Origin: Flavobacterium sp.
GTDB lineage: Bacteria; Bacteroidota; Bacteroidia; Flavobacteriales; Flavobacteriaceae
DNA: 64,000 nt
Reading direction: 5' to 3'
NCBI RefSeq assembly: GCF_017744675.1
Contig: NZ_JAGIAV010000005.1
Span: forward strand, 113,908-177,907
In this document: positions 61,743 to 64,000 of the stretch, piece after piece
How the letters are laid out: every line of letters begins with the position of its first letter
Position numbering within the stretch: the first letter of the stretch is position 1
Position numbers and translations under genes: made by a program
Notes under the pieces: generated by a model
The model's database searches: none
What the model was told of the DNA's origin: nothing
The model's input: the letters and a program-made list of their open reading frames with translations, nothing else

Positions 61743-61750
61743 CAAATTTA
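61743..61750 (-). promoter_or_regulatory. Candidate -7 element of the kdsD-tatC operon
   Basis: On the minus strand TAAATTTG is an exact match to TAnnTTTG, 54 bases before the TTG start of the KpsF-type gene. No TTTG is at the -33 distance. It lies in the 86-base divergent region with recQ. Confidence 0.4.
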
Positions 61751-61774
61751 TACAAAATACCATTAATATAGAGA

Positions 61775-63970
61775 ATGAATTCAAATGAAATTGAAATACA
61801 TAAAGAATTAAAGAAGTATTTCGGCTTTAGCCAATTTAAAGGCTTGCAGGAGCAAGTCATTACAAGTATTTTAGACGGAAAGAATACATTCGTAATTATG
61901 CCGACTGGTGGTGGAAAATCTCTTTGCTATCAATTACCAGCTTTAATTCGAGAAGGAACAGCGATTGTTGTTTCTCCTTTAATTGCTTTGATGAAAAATC
62001 AGGTTGATGCCATTCGAAGCCTTTCGTCTGAAAATGGAATTGCACATGTATTAAACTCCTCTTTAACTAAAACAGAAATTGCTCAAGTCAAAAAAGATAT
62101 TACTTCTGGATTGACTAAACTTTTGTATGTTGCCCCAGAATCATTAACAAAAGAAGAATATGTAGCCTTTTTACAAAGCGTTCCAATTTCTTTTGTTGCT
62201 ATTGATGAGGCGCACTGTATCTCAGAATGGGGACATGATTTTAGGCCAGAGTACAGAAATCTAAGAAATATAATTAAGCAGCTGGGTAAAGTGCCAATTA
62301 TTGGCCTTACTGCAACGGCAACCCCAAAAGTTCAGGAAGATATCCTGAAAAACCTTGATATGGCTGATGCAAATACTTTTAAAGCATCATTCAACAGACC
62401 GAACTTGTATTATGAAGTTCGCACAAAAACAAAAAATATTGAGTCGGATATTATTCGATTTATCAAACAGCATAAAGGCAAATCTGGAATTATATACTGC
62501 TTAAGCCGAAAAAAAGTAGAATCGATTGCTGAAGTTTTACAAGTAAACGGAATTAGTGCTGTTCCTTACCATGCAGGTCTTGATGCTAAAACCCGGGCCA
62601 AACATCAAGACATGTTCTTGATGGAAGACGTAGATGTGGTGGTAGCAACAATCGCATTCGGAATGGGAATTGATAAACCAGACGTTCGTTTTGTAATTCA
62701 CCACGATATTCCAAAATCACTAGAAAGCTATTATCAAGAAACGGGTCGTGCAGGACGTGATGGCGGAGAAGGACATTGCTTGGCTTATTATTCTTATAAG
62801 GATGTAGAAAAGCTGGAGAAATTTATGTCTGGAAAACCAGTTGCCGAACAAGAAATTGGTTTTGCACTTTTGCAAGAAGTTGTGGCTTACGCCGAAACCT
62901 CAATGTCGCGTAGAAAATTCTTGCTGCATTATTTTGGTGAAGAATTTGACAGCGAAAACGGCGAAGGTGCCGATATGGATGACAACGTTCGTAATCCGAA
63001 ACATAAAGTCGAAGCCAAAGATCAAGTGGTTAAATTGCTTGAAATTGTTCGCGATACCAAACATATTTACAAATCAAAAGAAATTGTGTTTACTTTAATC
63101 GGGCGTATTAATGCTGTGATTAAAGCGCACAAAACAGATACGCAGCCTTATTTTGGTTCTGGTTCAGACCATGACGAAAAATATTGGATGGCATTGTTAA
63201 GGCAAGTTCTGGTTTCTGGTTATTTGTCTAAAGACATTGAAACTTATGGTGTAATCAAAATCACCAAAGCTGGTTTAGATTTTATTAAAAAGCCAGTTTC
63301 ATTTATGATGTCTGAAGATCATGAATACACAGAAGCCGATGACGAAACAATCGTAACTGGTGGAAAATCGTCTGGAACTGCAGACGAAGTTTTAACTGGA
63401 ATGCTTCGCGAACTTCGTAAAAAAGTGGCTAAAAAATTGGGAGTTCCTCCGTTTGTGGTTTTCCAAGATCCTTCAATCGAGGATATGGCTTTGAAATATC
63501 CGATAACCATACAAGAATTATACAATATTCATGGTGTAGGTGAAGGAAAAGCTAAAAAATACGGAAGCGAATTTGTTGCCCTAATCAGTCGTTATGTGGA
63601 GGACAACGACATTATTCGCCCAGACGATTTAGTCGTAAAATCTACAGGAGTAAACTCTGCCAACAAACTATACATTATTCAGAATATTGATAGAAAACTT
63701 TCATTAAATGATATCGCTTCCGCGAAAGGACTTTCGATGGATGCGCTAATCAAAGAAATGGAACAAATTGTCTATTCTGGCACAAAACTAAACATAAAAT
63801 ATTGGCTCGATGATATTTTAGATGACGATCAGCAAGAAGAAATTCATGATTACTTCATGGAATCAGAATCGGATAAAATCGAAGATGCCCTAAAAGAATT
63901 TGACGGCGATTACGATATTGATGAATTGCGTTTAATGCGTATTAAGTTTATTAGTGAAGTCGCAAATTAA
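61775..63970 (+). CDS. recQ: RecQ-family ATP-dependent DNA helicase
   Basis: A 731-residue superfamily-2 helicase. Helicase motifs: PTGGGKSLCYQ (43-53, Walker A), IDEAHCISEWGHDFRP (143-158, DEAH), GLTATATPK, and QETGRAGRDG in the second RecA-like domain. An RQC-type winged-helix region follows, then an HRDC domain (about 545-620), with a C-terminal helix-rich extension to 731. The zinc-binding cysteines normally found after QETGRAGRDG are absent. The start is the ATG at 61775, divergent from the KpsF-type gene. It acts in recombination and repair. It is a housekeeping gene and marks the end of the envelope cluster. Confidence 0.95.
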   Translation: MNSNEIEIHKELKKYFGFSQFKGLQEQVITSILDGKNTFVIMPTGGGKSLCYQLPALIREGTAIVVSPLIALMKNQVDAIRSLSSENGIAHVLNSSLTKTEIAQVKKDITSGLTKLLYVAPESLTKEEYVAFLQSVPISFVAIDEAHCISEWGHDFRPEYRNLRNIIKQLGKVPIIGLTATATPKVQEDILKNLDMADANTFKASFNRPNLYYEVRTKTKNIESDIIRFIKQHKGKSGIIYCLSRKKVESIAEVLQVNGISAVPYHAGLDAKTRAKHQDMFLMEDVDVVVATIAFGMGIDKPDVRFVIHHDIPKSLESYYQETGRAGRDGGEGHCLAYYSYKDVEKLEKFMSGKPVAEQEIGFALLQEVVAYAETSMSRRKFLLHYFGEEFDSENGEGADMDDNVRNPKHKVEAKDQVVKLLEIVRDTKHIYKSKEIVFTLIGRINAVIKAHKTDTQPYFGSGSDHDEKYWMALLRQVLVSGYLSKDIETYGVIKITKAGLDFIKKPVSFMMSEDHEYTEADDETIVTGGKSSGTADEVLTGMLRELRKKVAKKLGVPPFVVFQDPSIEDMALKYPITIQELYNIHGVGEGKAKKYGSEFVALISRYVEDNDIIRPDDLVVKSTGVNSANKLYIIQNIDRKLSLNDIASAKGLSMDALIKEMEQIVYSGTKLNIKYWLDDILDDDQQEEIHDYFMESESDKIEDALKEFDGDYDIDELRLMRIKFISEVAN

Positions 63971-64000
63971 ATTCCAATATTTTAAATTCCAAATTCCAAC

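Noticed and set aside
61689..61784. Longer N-terminus for the KpsF-type protein from the ATG at 61784
   Set aside because: It would overlap the recQ start and exceed the usual 321 residues; the TTG at 61688 restores family length.
1..64000. CRISPR array, tRNA, rRNA or insertion sequence
   Set aside because: No regularly spaced direct repeats, no transposase-like protein, and no recognisable structural RNA were seen on either strand.

Overview
The window looks like chromosomal DNA of a Flavobacterium or close relative (Bacteroidota, Flavobacteriia). The sequence is strongly A+T-rich, genes lack Shine-Dalgarno leaders, and several genes are preceded by the TAnnTTTG element of Bacteroidota promoters. 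The backbone genes also fit: a PorV/PorQ-like outer-membrane protein, a DUF4105 protein, and neighbouring lptB, tatC, kpsF-type and recQ genes. No rRNA, tRNA, insertion sequence or CRISPR array was seen.

Bases 1-54541 form one very large surface-glycan locus, all on the plus strand, with most genes overlapping or a few bases apart. (A) 1-5795: a truncated CapE/FnlA-type UDP-GlcNAc dehydratase/epimerase, two consecutive DegT-type aminotransferase homologues (the second lacks the PLP lysine), a hexapeptide acyltransferase, and a dedicated ketosynthase III / acyl carrier protein / ketoreductase set. Together they look like a route to a 4-acylamido-deoxysugar with a short hydroxyacyl group. (B) 5821-13713: Wzx flippase, Wzy polymerase, four glycosyltransferases and a WbpV-like reductase. 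(C) 13741-20654: a WecA/WbpL-type initiating transferase, a cupin sugar isomerase, a PglE-like aminotransferase, rfbC-rfbD-rfbA (no rfbB here) and a membrane-bound PglF/WbpM-like 4,6-dehydratase, closed by a clear terminator at 20685-20713.

(D) 20787-39651: a Wzm/Wzt ABC exporter whose Wzt has an extra C-terminal domain, a VioA/VioB-like pair, about ten glycosyltransferases, a complete neuA-neuB-neuC set for a CMP-nonulosonic acid (most likely CMP-Neu5Ac), an unassigned GT-B-like protein coupled to neuC, and an acetyltransferase. (E) 39700-44420: two tandem MBOAT + SGNH-like pairs, evidently a duplication, for O-acylation. (F) 44442-54541: a GT11 fucosyltransferase with a long tail, five further glycosyltransferases, a second O-antigen polymerase/ligase-type membrane protein, and a WcaJ/WbaP-type initiating transferase.

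The locus thus holds parts for at least two lipid-linked assembly lines (Wzx/Wzy and ABC transporter), two classes of initiating enzyme and about 21 glycosyltransferases. From 54546 the strand changes and conserved cell-envelope and housekeeping genes begin: DUF4105 protein, PorV/PorQ-like protein, pssA, a GH25 lysozyme-like protein, lptB, an AhpD-like protein, tatC, a KpsF/KdsD sugar-phosphate isomerase and recQ. No stretch over 300 bases is without a gene; the longest gaps are 59364-59564 (holding a long inverted repeat) and 56784-56975 (a divergent promoter region).
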